Part shown: one piece after another, positions 7,982-16,737 of the stretch
How positions within the stretch are numbered: position 1 is the stretch's first letter
Layout of the letters: every line of letters starts with the position of its first letter
From: Pseudonocardia abyssalis
GTDB lineage: Bacteria; Actinomycetota; Actinomycetes; Mycobacteriales; Pseudonocardiaceae
Length of the DNA stretch: 64,000 bases
NCBI RefSeq assembly: GCF_019263705.2
Contig: NZ_JADQDK010000001.1
Coordinates: 1,674,001-1,738,000, forward strand
Reading direction: 5' to 3'
Notes under the pieces: generated by a model
The model's input: the letters and a program-made list of their open reading frames with translations, nothing else
Told to the model about the DNA's origin: nothing
Database searches by the model: none
Program-made: the position numbers and the translations under genes

Positions 7982-9372
7982 CTGACCGAGTCGTCGTCGG
8001 CGGTGTCCTTGGCCAGGCGGCGGGTGAGGAACAGCAGTTCCAGGGCCAGCTCCGCGGCACTCGCCATCGGACCGGGCTCCTCGGTTCCGCCGGCGTCGAG
8101 CCGCTTCGCGATCTCGGTGAGGGCCTCGACCTTCGGCAGCGCGGCGACGACCTCGGCCGCGGGCACCCGTTCCCCCGTGCGCACCGGCCTGCCGGCGACG
8201 GCCTCGGCGAGCGGATCGAGGTCGATCCCGCGCAGCCGCGCTCGGGCGGTGTCGGCGGTGGCCCGGCGGAGCAGGTGCTCCATGTGCTCGATCTCCCGGC
8301 CCTCCTCGCCGGAGGCGAACTCCAGCTTGCCGCGCAGCACGGTGGGCACCGACTCGAGGTCGACGGGCCGGGCGACGGCGTGCGGCTCGCCGGTGATCGC
8401 GGCGCGGCGCAGCGCGGCGGCCGCGACGGTCTCGGCGGCGGCCACGGAGAACCGCGCCGAGACGCCGGACCCCTGGTCGACCGCACTCGACTCGCGCAGG
8501 GCCCGGGTGAACCGCGCGACGATCTCCAGCAGGTGCCGCGGCACGTCGGCGACGAGGTTCGCCTCCTGCTCCACCAGCGTGATCTCGTCGGTGAGCTCGA
8601 GGGGGTAGTGCGTGCGCACCTCCGCGCCGAAGCGGTCCTTGAGCGGGGTGATGATCCGCCCGCGGTTCGTGTAGTCCTCGGGGTTCGCGCTCGCCACCAG
8701 CAGCACGTCCAGGGGCAGGCGCAGCGTGTAGCCGCGGACCTGGATGTCGCGCTCCTCCATCACGTTGAGCAGCGAGACCTGGATGCGCTCGGCGAGGTCG
8801 GGCAGCTCGTTGATCGTGACGATCCCGCGGTGCGCCCGGGGCACCAGCCCGTAGTGGATCGTCTCCGGGTCACCCAGCGACCGGCCCTCCGACACCTTGA
8901 CGGGATCGATGTCTCCGATCAGGTCGGCGACCGCGGTGTCCGGGGTCGCGAGCTTCTCGGTGTAGCGGTCACTGCGGTGCTTCCAGACGACGGGCAGGTC
9001 GTCGCCGAGCTCCGCGACCCGGCGCTGCGACGCCGGGGTGATCGGGTCGTAGGGGTGCTCGCCGAGCTCGGAGCCCTCGATGACCGGCGTCCACTCGTCG
9101 AGCAGGTTCGTGATCGCGCGCAGCAGCCGGGTCTTGCCCTGGCCGCGCTCGCCGAGCAGCACGACGTCGTGGCCCGCGATCAGGGCCCGTTCCAGCTGCG
9201 GGAGGACGGTGGACTCGAACCCGACGATGCCGGGCCACGGGTCGCGGCCGGAGCGCAGGGCGTCGACCAGGTTGGCGCGGATCTCGTCCTTGACGCCACG
9301 CAGCTCGTGTCCGGAGGCGCGCAACGCGCCCAGGGTCTGCGGGAGATCGGAGCTGGGAAGATCATGGGGCAC
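7972..9372 (-). CDS. MoxR/Mg-chelatase-type AAA+ ATPase (Rv0958-like)
   Basis: 466 residues with one AAA+ module. Walker A is GERGQGKT at 74-81, a Walker B-like strand reads IVTINELPDL, and sensor 1 lies in ASANPEDYTNRGR. The C-terminal 150 residues are helical. It matches the actinobacterial ATPase usually encoded beside the large VWA protein, and the two probably act together as a remodelling or metal-insertion chaperone. Here about 5 kb separates them. The GTG start has TAGCGT 6 bases upstream. Confidence 0.85.
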   Translation of the reverse strand: MPHDLPSSDLPQTLGALRASGHELRGVKDEIRANLVDALRSGRDPWPGIVGFESTVLPQLERALIAGHDVVLLGERGQGKTRLLRAITNLLDEWTPVIEGSELGEHPYDPITPASQRRVAELGDDLPVVWKHRSDRYTEKLATPDTAVADLIGDIDPVKVSEGRSLGDPETIHYGLVPRAHRGIVTINELPDLAERIQVSLLNVMEERDIQVRGYTLRLPLDVLLVASANPEDYTNRGRIITPLKDRFGAEVRTHYPLELTDEITLVEQEANLVADVPRHLLEIVARFTRALRESSAVDQGSGVSARFSVAAAETVAAAALRRAAITGEPHAVARPVDLESVPTVLRGKLEFASGEEGREIEHMEHLLRRATADTARARLRGIDLDPLAEAVAGRPVRTGERVPAAEVVAALPKVEALTEIAKRLDAGGTEEPGPMASAAELALELLFLTRRLAKDTADDDSVSYG

Positions 9373-9378
9373 GGTTCC

Positions 9379-9384
9379 ACGCTA
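9379..9384 (-). promoter_or_regulatory. -10 box TAGCGT, leaderless promoter
   Basis: TAGCGT is 6 bases before the GTG at 9372. It is the same hexamer and spacing as at the VWA partner gene (3150-3155), consistent with parallel expression of the pair. Confidence 0.55.
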
Positions 9385-9562
9385 CGCCCGCGGGCCCCGG
9401 TCGGCCCGCGGACCGGACCGGGCCGGGCCGTCCGAGGCGTGGGATCGACATGATCGGGGTTCCGTCATGATCGAAGCCCCGTCGCGCGGGTCTCACGTGC
9501 GGGACAGGCCCGCCGACTCGCGGCCGGGAATGCCACTCCCCCGGAGATCGTTGGCATCGGAC

Positions 9563-10885
9563 ATGCATTCGCCCGGGCGCACCGCCGTCCTGCTCGGTCT
9601 GCTGTTCGGGCTCGCCGGCACCTCGACCTCCGCCGTGACGGTCGCCCTGCCGCAGCTCTCGGCGGAACTCGGTGTCACCGCAGCCACCGCGGCCTGGATC
9701 GTGAGCGGCTACACCGTCGCCCTCGCCGTCGCGACGCCGCTGCACGGGCGCCTCGCCGACATGGCCGGGATCCGGCTCCCGCTGACGGTCGGGGTCGCGA
9801 TGATGAGCGCCGGAGCCGTGGGGGCGGCGCTCGCCCCGAACTTCGGGGTCCTCATGGTGGCCCGCGTCCTGCAGGGCGCGGGCGCGGCGTCGGTCGCGGT
9901 GCTCGGGACGGCGCTGATCAGTGCACGGTGGAGCGGCGAGCAGCGGGGGGCCGCGCTGGGCCGGGTGGCCGGGGTCGCCGGGACGCTCAGTGCACTCGGC
10001 CCGCTCCTGGGCGGGGCGCTGGAGTCGTTGGGCGGCTGGCGGTGGTCCGTCGCGCTGCCGGTGGTCGGGCTGCTGGCGATCCCGGCCCTGTGGCGCGGCG
10101 CCCCCGCGGGTGGCAGCGGCGAGCCCGTCGACAAGGTCGGGGCGCTGCTCGTCGCGGTGGCCGCGTCCGGGTTGGTGCTGCTCATCCAGTCGCCGTCGGC
10201 CGGGATCGTGGCCGGCTCGATCGGTGCGGTGCTGCTCGCGGCCGGGGCGCCCGCCGTCGCCTGGTGGATCCGCCGTCGACCGGACGGGTTCCTGCCCCGC
10301 TCGATCGTCACCAACGTGACGGTGCTGCGCAGCGCGTTCGCCGCGGCAGCGGTGCCCGCCAGCTGGTTCGCCCTGCTGCTCGGGGTGCCGCTCGCCGCCG
10401 CGTCCTGGGGCTGGACCCCCCTGGCCACGGGCCTGCTGCTGGTGCCCGCGGCCCTCGTCGGGTTCGTCTCGCCGCCGATCGCGCGCCGGTTGCTCGCCCG
10501 ACTCGGCGGCCGGCGCACGATCGCGCTGGCCTGCCCGACCGCCGTGGTCGCGCTGCTGATCGCGGCGCTGGGAGGCGCGCTGGAGTCGCCGTGGCTGCTC
10601 GCGCTGGCGGTCGTGCTCGTGACGATCGCGTTCGGCGTCGGGCAGCCGGCGATGATCTCCTCGGTCGGCGCCGCCGTGCCCGGTGCGCAGCGCGGTGTCG
10701 CGCTCGGGATCGCCACGCTGGTGTTCCTGACGGGCGCCAGCGTCGGTGCGGCGCTGGTCGGGGGCCTGAGCAGCGTCATCGGCGTACCGGCGGCGTTCTG
10801 CCTGCTGATCGCGCTGCCCGTGCTCGGGATCGTCGCGCTGCTCATCGGAGGTCCGGATCGGGTGGAACCGGCCACGGCGGGTTAA
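9563..10885 (+). CDS. MFS transporter, probable drug/metabolite exporter
   Basis: About 440 residues, almost entirely hydrophobic, with roughly 12-14 predicted membrane helices. The loop between helices 2 and 3 reads GRLADMAGIR (MFS motif A) and helix 5 has a motif C-like GVAGTLSALGPLLGG, which marks proton-driven antiporters. The substrate is unknown. Several in-frame starts exist; ATG 9563 is chosen because hydrophobic sequence begins about 10 residues later. The 190 bases upstream hold nothing recognisable except a repeated ATGATCG. Confidence 0.85.
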   Translation: MHSPGRTAVLLGLLFGLAGTSTSAVTVALPQLSAELGVTAATAAWIVSGYTVALAVATPLHGRLADMAGIRLPLTVGVAMMSAGAVGAALAPNFGVLMVARVLQGAGAASVAVLGTALISARWSGEQRGAALGRVAGVAGTLSALGPLLGGALESLGGWRWSVALPVVGLLAIPALWRGAPAGGSGEPVDKVGALLVAVAASGLVLLIQSPSAGIVAGSIGAVLLAAGAPAVAWWIRRRPDGFLPRSIVTNVTVLRSAFAAAAVPASWFALLLGVPLAAASWGWTPLATGLLLVPAALVGFVSPPIARRLLARLGGRRTIALACPTAVVALLIAALGGALESPWLLALAVVLVTIAFGVGQPAMISSVGAAVPGAQRGVALGIATLVFLTGASVGAALVGGLSSVIGVPAAFCLLIALPVLGIVALLIGGPDRVEPATAG

Positions 10886-11048
10886 CCTGGACATCGCCGT
10901 TCGAGCGATCGAGACCCCGTCGTGCCGCGGCGCGGAAGCCGATACCAGGGACGGGGAGCATGTGTCAGACAACAGGTGGGGTTCGCCCCCGTCACCGAGC
11001 GGGGCCGACCGGATACCGGTGACCGACGCCGGCGCCGAAGCTCGGACC

Positions 11049-12059
11049 ATGACGATCCCGAACCGCGCCGGAAGCGACTTCGCCCGCCTGTCCAGGCGGA
11101 TCAGCGCCGCAGGCCTGCTCGACCCCGCCCCCGCCCACTACGTCGGCCGCGCGCTGCTCCTCGGGTCCGTGGCCGCCGCGACCGTCACGGCGTTCGTGCT
11201 GCTCGGCGACTCGTGGTGGCAGCTCCTCGTCGCCGGGGTGGCCGCGGTCGTCTACGGGCAGGTGGCGCTGTTCGCCCACGACATCGCCCACCGGCAGGTC
11301 TTCCGGTCGCGCACGGCGTCGGAGTGGGCCGGGCGCGTCGTCGGCAACCTCGGCATCGGCATGGCCTACGGCTGGTGGATGCAGAAGCACACCCGCCACC
11401 ACGCCGACCCCAACCACATCGGCCGCGACCCCGACGTCGCGCCCGGGTCGATCGCGTTCACCGCGGACCAGGCCCGGGAGACGCGCGGGGCCACCCGGTT
11501 CCTCGTCCGCCACCAGGACGCGCTGTTCTTCCCGGTGCTGACGCTGGCCGGGCTCGACCTGCGCCGTGCCGGGATCGCCGGTCTGCTCCGCGGCCGCATG
11601 CCGTTCCGCCGCACCGAGCTCGCGCTGATCGCCGTCCACATCGGCGGCTACCTCGCGGCGCTGTTCGTGCTGCTGCCGCCGGGGCTCGCGGTGGCCTTCT
11701 TCTTCGTCCACCAGTGCCTGTTCGGCGTGTACCTCGGCTCGATCTTCGCCCCCAACCACAAGGGCATGACGATGCCGACCGAGCGGATGGACTTCCTCCG
11801 CAAGCAGGTCCTGACCTCGCGCAACGTCCGCGGTGGCCCGCTCACCGACGGCCTGCTGCACGTCGCGATGGGCGGGCTCAACCACCAGATCGAGCACCAC
11901 CTGTTCCCGTCGATGCCGACGCCGCGCCAGCGTCGGGCCCGCGCCGTGGTCCGGGAGTTCTGCGCCGAGATCGGCGTGCCGTACCACGAGACGACGCTGA
12001 TCGGGTCCTGGGCGGAGATGCTCGGGTCCCTGCGGACGGCCGCGGCGCCGCTGCGCTGA
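11049..12059 (+). CDS. membrane fatty acid desaturase (acyl-lipid/acyl-CoA type)
   Basis: 336 residues with the three histidine boxes of membrane di-iron desaturases: HDIAH, HTRHH and HQIEHH (the third box begins with Gln, as in front-end and delta-5/6-type enzymes). Four to five membrane segments lie between them. It should insert a double bond into a membrane acyl chain using O2 and an electron donor encoded elsewhere. The start is uncertain: ATG 11049 gives a family-like N-terminus, while GTG 10962 has GGGGAG only 3 bases away. TAACCT at 10882-10887 may be the promoter, giving a long leader. Confidence 0.88.
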   Translation: MTIPNRAGSDFARLSRRISAAGLLDPAPAHYVGRALLLGSVAAATVTAFVLLGDSWWQLLVAGVAAVVYGQVALFAHDIAHRQVFRSRTASEWAGRVVGNLGIGMAYGWWMQKHTRHHADPNHIGRDPDVAPGSIAFTADQARETRGATRFLVRHQDALFFPVLTLAGLDLRRAGIAGLLRGRMPFRRTELALIAVHIGGYLAALFVLLPPGLAVAFFFVHQCLFGVYLGSIFAPNHKGMTMPTERMDFLRKQVLTSRNVRGGPLTDGLLHVAMGGLNHQIEHHLFPSMPTPRQRRARAVVREFCAEIGVPYHETTLIGSWAEMLGSLRTAAAPLR

Positions 12060-12065
12060 GACGCC

Positions 12066-12959
12066 TCAACTGAGCAGCAGCAGCGCCGTCGGCACCGCGA
12101 CGAGCGCCAGCGCGGCGATCCGCACCAGGCCCCACAGGGCCAGCGGCAGGGGTGGGGGCGGTTCGGTGATGCGGGCGAGCCTGCGGTCGAGCGCGGTGGT
12201 GAACGAGCTCAGCGCCGCGGCCGGGGCCGCCCCACCCATCGTGCGCAGTGCCCCGACCAGCTCCACGGAGCGCGACCCCGACGCCGCGACGTCGTCGGCC
12301 CGCATCTCGATCAGTGCCGCCACCGCCACCTGCGCGCACACCATCCCCTGCACGAACGGGGCGGTCGCGCCCCACGCGACGAACGGCAGCACGACGAGGT
12401 CGTGGCGTTCGCGCAGGTGGGCACGCTCATGGGCGAGGACCGCACGGACCCCGGCCGGCTCGAGCGTGTCGAGGACGCCGACGGAGAGCACGAGCCGCGA
12501 GCGCAGCCCGGGCAGGCAGTACGCGACGGGGATCGGATGGTCGAGTACGCGGGCGCCGGGGGCCGCGGGCCACGGGGTGCCGAGTACGTCGAGCAGGTCG
12601 CGGTGGCGGCGCCGGGCCCGCTGGGTGCGGACGGTGATCGCCACGAGCACCCCGACCAGGCGCAGGGCGAGCAGTGCGGCGAGGACGAGGGCGGCGACGT
12701 GGGTGACGCCGAGCCGCGACGGCGCCGAGGCGTCGATCGCCCGGAGCGCGGAGGGCAGGGTGGGGCCCAGCGGCGCCAGCCCGTAGACGACGCCCGCACC
12801 GAGCAGCGACAGGCCACCGGCCAGGCCGACCGCCTGCCAGACCAGCAGTGCGCCGACGGGGTCGCGGGCCGGCCAGTGCGCCCGCGCGAGTGACCTGCTG
12901 GCCGGTTCGGCCAGCAGGACGCCCAGGAGCAGCAGCCCGAGCGCGGTCAGCTCCATCAC
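12066..12959 (-). CDS. M56 family membrane metallopeptidase (BlaR1-like)
   Basis: 297 residues with N-terminal and C-terminal membrane helices around a cytoplasmic zinc protease domain. The HEXXH motif is HERAH near residue 176, with a downstream Glu in IEMRADDVA as third ligand. There is no C-terminal penicillin-binding sensor domain as in BlaR1. Proteins of this kind sit next to BlaI-type repressors and probably trigger their inactivation. It lies 23 bases after the BlaI gene in one operon. Confidence 0.88.
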   Translation of the reverse strand: MMELTALGLLLLGVLLAEPASRSLARAHWPARDPVGALLVWQAVGLAGGLSLLGAGVVYGLAPLGPTLPSALRAIDASAPSRLGVTHVAALVLAALLALRLVGVLVAITVRTQRARRRHRDLLDVLGTPWPAAPGARVLDHPIPVAYCLPGLRSRLVLSVGVLDTLEPAGVRAVLAHERAHLRERHDLVVLPFVAWGATAPFVQGMVCAQVAVAALIEMRADDVAASGSRSVELVGALRTMGGAAPAAALSSFTTALDRRLARITEPPPPLPLALWGLVRIAALALVAVPTALLLLS

Positions 12960-12982
12960 ACCGGGGATTGTCGCAGGGGCGC

Positions 12983-13324
12983 TCAGTCGAGCAGGTCGCG
13001 CAGGGCGGCGCGCTCGTCCTCGGGGATGGAGCCGAGGAACCGGGCCAGCACGGCGCCGCGGTCGGGGGCCGCGTCGAGGGCGTCGCGCATGAGCTCGGCG
13101 ACGTGGTCCTCGCGGCTCGCGACGGCCCGGTAGCGGTGCGCCCGGCCCTCGCGCTCGCGGGTGACGAGGCCCTTGCGCTCCAGGCGCCCGAGCACGGTGA
13201 GAACGGTGGTGGTGGCCAGGTCCCGGGCGGCGAGCGCGTCCTGGACGTCCCGCGCGGTGAGCGGCGCGGCGGCCGCCCAGAGCGTCTCCATCACAGCGCG
13301 TTCGAGCTCACCCAAGCTTGGCAC
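12983..13324 (-). CDS. BlaI/MecI/CopY family transcriptional repressor
   Basis: 113 residues: a winged-helix domain (LGELERAVMETLW, then TVLTVLGRLERKGLVTRE as recognition helix and wing) followed by a helical dimerisation segment. It should repress its own operon with the M56 peptidase. The start GTG has TAGAAT 6 bases upstream, and a perfect dyad overlaps that box, as expected for autoregulation. The neighbouring L,D-transpeptidase gene suggests a cell-wall-linked stimulus. Confidence 0.9.
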   Translation of the reverse strand: MPSLGELERAVMETLWAAAAPLTARDVQDALAARDLATTTVLTVLGRLERKGLVTREREGRAHRYRAVASREDHVAELMRDALDAAPDRGAVLARFLGSIPEDERAALRDLLD

Positions 13325-13330
13325 ACCGCC

Positions 13331-13336
13331 ATTCTA
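13331..13336 (-). promoter_or_regulatory. -10 box TAGAAT, leaderless promoter of the blaI-like gene
   Basis: TAGAAT is 6 bases before the GTG at 13324 and lies almost wholly inside one arm of the dyad at 13332-13348. Confidence 0.6.
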
Positions 13337-13348
13337 CCCCCGGTAGAA
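13332..13348. promoter_or_regulatory. probable BlaI operator, perfect dyad
   Basis: TTCTACC-CCC-GGTAGAA has perfect 7-base arms covering the -10 region of the blaI-like gene. CTAC/GTAG half-sites resemble the TACA/TGTA-type operators of BlaI family repressors. Confidence 0.6.
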
Positions 13349-13356
13349 GGCCTCGC

Positions 13357-14076
13357 CTAACGGATCTGCACCTCGTCGCCGACCTGCAGGTACTCGAACC
13401 ATGCCATCGCGTTCTCGTGGGTGAGCTTCACGCAGCCCGCGGAGTTGGTGTCCTGCGGGCCCTCGTGGAAGGCGATGCCGCCCTCGGCGAAGAACACCGC
13501 GTACGGCATCTGCGTGAGGTACTCCCGGCTCGTCCACTGCTCGGCCTTCCACTCCACCTGGAACGTGCCCTGCGGGGTGGGGTCGATCTCGTCGCCGATC
13601 ATCACCGGGACCGGGCCGCGGCGGACCGCGCCGTTCTCGATCAGCCACGACGTGCGCCCGGCGAGGTCGACGCAGGCGCGCGCCGTCACCGTGCAGGGGG
13701 TACCGGGGACGAACTGCGCGGACGCGGCGGAGCGGACCGGCACCGACACGGGTGCCTCCCGGGTGGCCGCCGGGGCGGACGTCCCGGCCCCGGTCGACGC
13801 CGCGGGCTCCGGCGCGGACCGCCGAGCGGACTCCGGCGCGGACTCCGGCGCGGCCTCGGTCGCGGGGGCCGCGGCGGGTTCCTCGAGCGGGGCCCGCTCC
13901 GGCGCCGGGCGGGCCGGGGCGGGGACGACGGGAGCGGCCTGCGCGGCGGGCACGGAGACCGGGGCCTCCTCGGCGGCGCCGACCCCGAATCCCACCCCGA
14001 CGAGCACCGTGCTCACGATCGCCGCGAGCGCGGCCCCGATCGCGGCACCACGCGCACCCTGAGGATGTGCTCGCAC
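13357..14076 (-). CDS. L,D-transpeptidase (YkuD domain)
   Basis: About 239 residues: a short basic N-terminus, one signal/anchor helix (AAIGAALAAIVSTVLVG), a Pro/Ala/Glu-rich linker of about 90 residues and a C-terminal YkuD domain. The catalytic motif is HEGP followed by SAGCVKL, with the nucleophilic Cys. It should act outside the membrane, forming 3-3 peptidoglycan crosslinks or attaching proteins to the wall. GTG 14076 is chosen because GGAAGGGG lies 7 bases upstream; an in-frame ATG at 14106 is the alternative. Confidence 0.88.
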   Translation of the reverse strand: MRAHPQGARGAAIGAALAAIVSTVLVGVGFGVGAAEEAPVSVPAAQAAPVVPAPARPAPERAPLEEPAAAPATEAAPESAPESARRSAPEPAASTGAGTSAPAATREAPVSVPVRSAASAQFVPGTPCTVTARACVDLAGRTSWLIENGAVRRGPVPVMIGDEIDPTPQGTFQVEWKAEQWTSREYLTQMPYAVFFAEGGIAFHEGPQDTNSAGCVKLTHENAMAWFEYLQVGDEVQIR

Positions 14077-14151
14077 GTACTGGCCCCTTCCGGACTTACT
14101 GCACATGTCAACGACTTGACCGTGCCGAGGTGACGCCCAGTGTCACAGCCC

Positions 14152-14877
14152 TCACCTTCCGTGGAAGATCGGGTTCCGCTTCTCCAGCCGGGCCTGCTGC
14201 CCCTCGCGCCGGTCGGCGCTGGTCCAGCAGGCCTCGAACGCCGAGAGCAGGGCCGGGTCGTCGTCGGCGAGATCGGCCCGATCCAGCGCCAGCTTGTTGT
14301 AGCGCAGGGTGAGCGGGGCGAGTGTCGCGAGCTCCGCGGCCCAGGCGAGCGCGGCCGCCCGGTCCCCCAGCCGGTCGACGAGACCGCGCGCGTGGGCGAG
14401 GTCGGCCCCGATCCGGTCGCAGGCGAGCAGGATCGCCCGCGCGGTGCCCCCGCCGCCGAGCCGGGCGAGGCGGCGCACCGTCCACGGGTCGACAGCGAGC
14501 CCGATCCGCGCCGTCGGCACCCCGAACACGGCGTCCGGGGTGGCGATCCGCAGGTCGCAGGCGATCGCGAGCTGGGTGCCCGCACCGATCGCGGGTCCGT
14601 TGACGGCGGCGACGACCGGCACCGGAGCCTCGATGACGGCCTTCAGCGCCGCGTGCAGGGCGTCGCGGAAGCCGTCGGTGTAGACCTCGCCGAAGTCGGC
14701 GCCCGAACAGAAGCTGCTGCCCGAGCCGGTGACGACGATCGCGCGCGCTCCGCCGTCGAGCAGCCCGCCGACGGCCTCGACGATCCGGTGGCACTGGGCG
14801 ACGTCGAGGGCGTTGCGACGGTCGGGACGGTCCAGCTCCAGCAGGCCCACGGCGTCCGTGGTCGACACGTTGATCAC
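14152..14877 (-). CDS. enoyl-CoA hydratase/isomerase family protein
   Basis: 241 residues of the crotonase fold. The oxyanion-hole segments are SSFCSGADFGEV and NGPAIGAGTQLAIACDLRIA. The glutamate usually found on the active-site helix is not obvious in ARIGLAVDPWTVRR, so it may not be a classical hydratase. It would act on a CoA thioester in fatty acid or amino acid breakdown. The GTG start is set by TAACCT 7 bases upstream. Confidence 0.82.
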   Translation of the reverse strand: MINVSTTDAVGLLELDRPDRRNALDVAQCHRIVEAVGGLLDGGARAIVVTGSGSSFCSGADFGEVYTDGFRDALHAALKAVIEAPVPVVAAVNGPAIGAGTQLAIACDLRIATPDAVFGVPTARIGLAVDPWTVRRLARLGGGGTARAILLACDRIGADLAHARGLVDRLGDRAAALAWAAELATLAPLTLRYNKLALDRADLADDDPALLSAFEACWTSADRREGQQARLEKRNPIFHGR

Positions 14878-14884
14878 GGACGGG

Positions 14885-14890
14885 AGGTTA
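14885..14890 (-). promoter_or_regulatory. -10 box TAACCT, leaderless promoter
   Basis: TAACCT is 7 bases before the GTG at 14877. It overlaps the stop codon of the frameshifted lipoprotein gene upstream. Confidence 0.6.
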
Positions 14891-15227
14891 CGGGTAGCCA
14901 CCCGCGGTCGGTTCGGGCCCGAGAGCAGCGGCGCACAGTGTGCGGGCGCGGGGCGGGAGGAAGCCGGCGGGCCGGTCCGGTCCGAGCGGCGCCGCCTCCG
15001 CGGCGAGCGTGCGCAGCGCGGTGTACTGCTGCGTGGACGGCCCCCGCTCCCGGTGGTCGCCGAACCCCTGGTCGGGGCACTCGCCGAGGCCCTGGGGTGC
15101 CGGTGGAGGAGTGCGTCGACGCAGCGGCGACCGGGTCGTAGGGCGGCGGGGGCGCCGGCGCGACGGGGGCGGCACAGCCCGCGACGAGCAGCAGGACAAC
15201 CGCGGCGGCGGTCCGGCGGATGTTCAC
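14888..15227 (-). pseudogene. small lipoprotein gene with a frameshift
   Basis: Starting at GTG 15227 the frame encodes a clear lipoprotein signal, NIRRTAAAVVLLLVAGCAAP, ending in a LVAGC lipobox. Near 15095-15115 this frame loses coding character. A second frame takes over with GC-rich third positions, reads PAPQGLGECPDQGFGDHRE and then GPSTQQYTALRTLAAEAAPL, and stops at 14888. Joined across a one-base shift the product would be about 112 residues. Either the gene is broken or there is a sequence error. No family is recognised. Confidence 0.55.
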
Positions 15228-15249
15228 GGCCCGGCCGGGGCACCGGCCG

Positions 15250-15255
15250 TAGGCT
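15250..15255 (+). promoter_or_regulatory. -10 box TAGGCT, leaderless promoter
   Basis: TAGGCT is 6 bases before the ATG at 15262. Confidence 0.55.
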
Positions 15256-15261
15256 CCCGGG

Positions 15262-16737
15262 ATGACGACGGCGGGCGAGCTGCGGATGGGCACGACGGCG
15301 GGCCGCTGGGTGCTGTTCACCACGGTCCTCGGCTCCGGCCTGGTGATGATCGACGGCACCGTCGTCAACGTGGCCCTGGAGTCGATCGGGTCGGAGTTCG
15401 GCGCCGGGTTCACCGCGCTGCAGTGGACGGTCAACGCCTACACGCTCACCCTCGCCTCGCTGATCCTGCTCGGTGGCTCCCTCGGTGACCGCTACGGGCG
15501 ACGGCGGGTGTTCCTGGTCGGCGTGGTGTGGTTCGCACTGGCGTCGCTGCTGTGCGGTCTCGCGCCGGACGTGGAGACGCTGATCGCGGCGCGGGCGCTG
15601 CAGGGCGTCGGCGGGGCGCTGCTGACGCCGGGCAGCCTCGCGCTGATCTCGGCGTCGTTCCACGGGCCGGACCGGGCGGCCGCGATCGGGGCGTGGTCCG
15701 GCCTCGGCGGCATCGCCGGGGCGATCGGCCCGTTCCTGGGCGGCTGGCTGGTGGAGTGGACCTGGCGGGCGGTGTTCCTGATCAACCTGCCGCTCGCCGC
15801 GCTGATCGTCGTCGTCGCGCTGCGGCACGTGCCGGAGACGCGCGACCCGGACTCCGCCCCCGGCCTGGACATCTCCGGCACCGTGCTCGCCGTCGTCGGG
15901 CTGGGGGCGCTGACGTACTCGCTGACCGGGCTCGGCGAGGCCGGTCCGACGCCCGCGCTCGTCGCGGGACTCGCGATCGGGGGGCTCGCGCTGGTCGCGT
16001 TCGTGATCGTGGAACGGCGTTCCCGCCATCCCCTGGTGCCACCCGCGCTGTTCACGGACCGCACGTTCAGCGGGGCCAACGCGGTGACCCTGCTGATCTA
16101 CGGCGCCCTCGGCGTCGTGTTCTTCCTGCTGGTCCTGCACCTGCAGACCGTCGCCGGGTTCACCCCGCTCGCCGCGGGCACCTCGCTCCTGCCGGTCACG
16201 GCGATCATGTTGATGTTCTCCGCGCGGGCGGGTGCGCTGGCCGGGCGGATCGGCCCGCGGATCCCGCTCACCGTCGGCCCGCTGGTCAGCGCCTGCGGGC
16301 TGCTGCTCATGCTCCGCATCGGCGCCGACGCCACCTGGGTGCTGCACGTCCTGCCCGCGGTGCTGGTGTTCGGCGCCGGGCTCGCGCTCACCGTCGCCCC
16401 GCTGACGGCGACCGTCCTCGACGCCGCCCCCGACCGGTACGCGGGCTCGGCCTCGGGGGTCAACAACGCCGTCGCGCGCGCGGCCGGGCTGCTCGCCGTC
16501 GCCGTGATCCCGGGGCTGGCCGGGATCGGCGGGACCGACTACACCGACCCCGTCGCCTTCGGATCCGGTTTCCGGACGGCCTTGACGATCGGTGCCGGCC
16601 TGCTCGTCGCCGCGTCCGTGCTGGCGTTCGCACTGGTCCGGCGGCCGGGCGCCCCCGCCGAGCCGACGCGGCGGGTGCGGATCGAAGAATGCGCCCACTG
16701 CGGCGTCACCGGGCCGCAGGTGCATCCCGCCCGTTAG
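15262..16737 (+). CDS. MFS transporter, DHA2 (14-helix) drug exporter
   Basis: 491 residues. It has the DHA2 hallmarks: DGTVVNVALESI in helix 1, GDRYGRRR (motif A) after helix 2, and motif C-like GLGGIAGAIGPFLGGWL in helix 5, with about 14 predicted helices. It should export drugs or small metabolites by proton antiport. The C-terminal tail is unusual: after the last helix it carries IEECAHCGVTGPQVHPAR with a CXXC pair that could bind metal. The stop overlaps the convergent LLM gene by 4 bases. Confidence 0.9.
   Translation: MTTAGELRMGTTAGRWVLFTTVLGSGLVMIDGTVVNVALESIGSEFGAGFTALQWTVNAYTLTLASLILLGGSLGDRYGRRRVFLVGVVWFALASLLCGLAPDVETLIAARALQGVGGALLTPGSLALISASFHGPDRAAAIGAWSGLGGIAGAIGPFLGGWLVEWTWRAVFLINLPLAALIVVVALRHVPETRDPDSAPGLDISGTVLAVVGLGALTYSLTGLGEAGPTPALVAGLAIGGLALVAFVIVERRSRHPLVPPALFTDRTFSGANAVTLLIYGALGVVFFLLVLHLQTVAGFTPLAAGTSLLPVTAIMLMFSARAGALAGRIGPRIPLTVGPLVSACGLLLMLRIGADATWVLHVLPAVLVFGAGLALTVAPLTATVLDAAPDRYAGSASGVNNAVARAAGLLAVAVIPGLAGIGGTDYTDPVAFGSGFRTALTIGAGLLVAASVLAFALVRRPGAPAEPTRRVRIEECAHCGVTGPQVHPAR

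Noticed and set aside
10960..11022. A 20-codon leader peptide (MCQTTGG...) before the desaturase gene
   Set aside because: Its ATG has no suitably spaced ribosome binding site and it overlaps an alternative in-frame start of the desaturase. There is no run of regulatory codons or attenuator hairpin.
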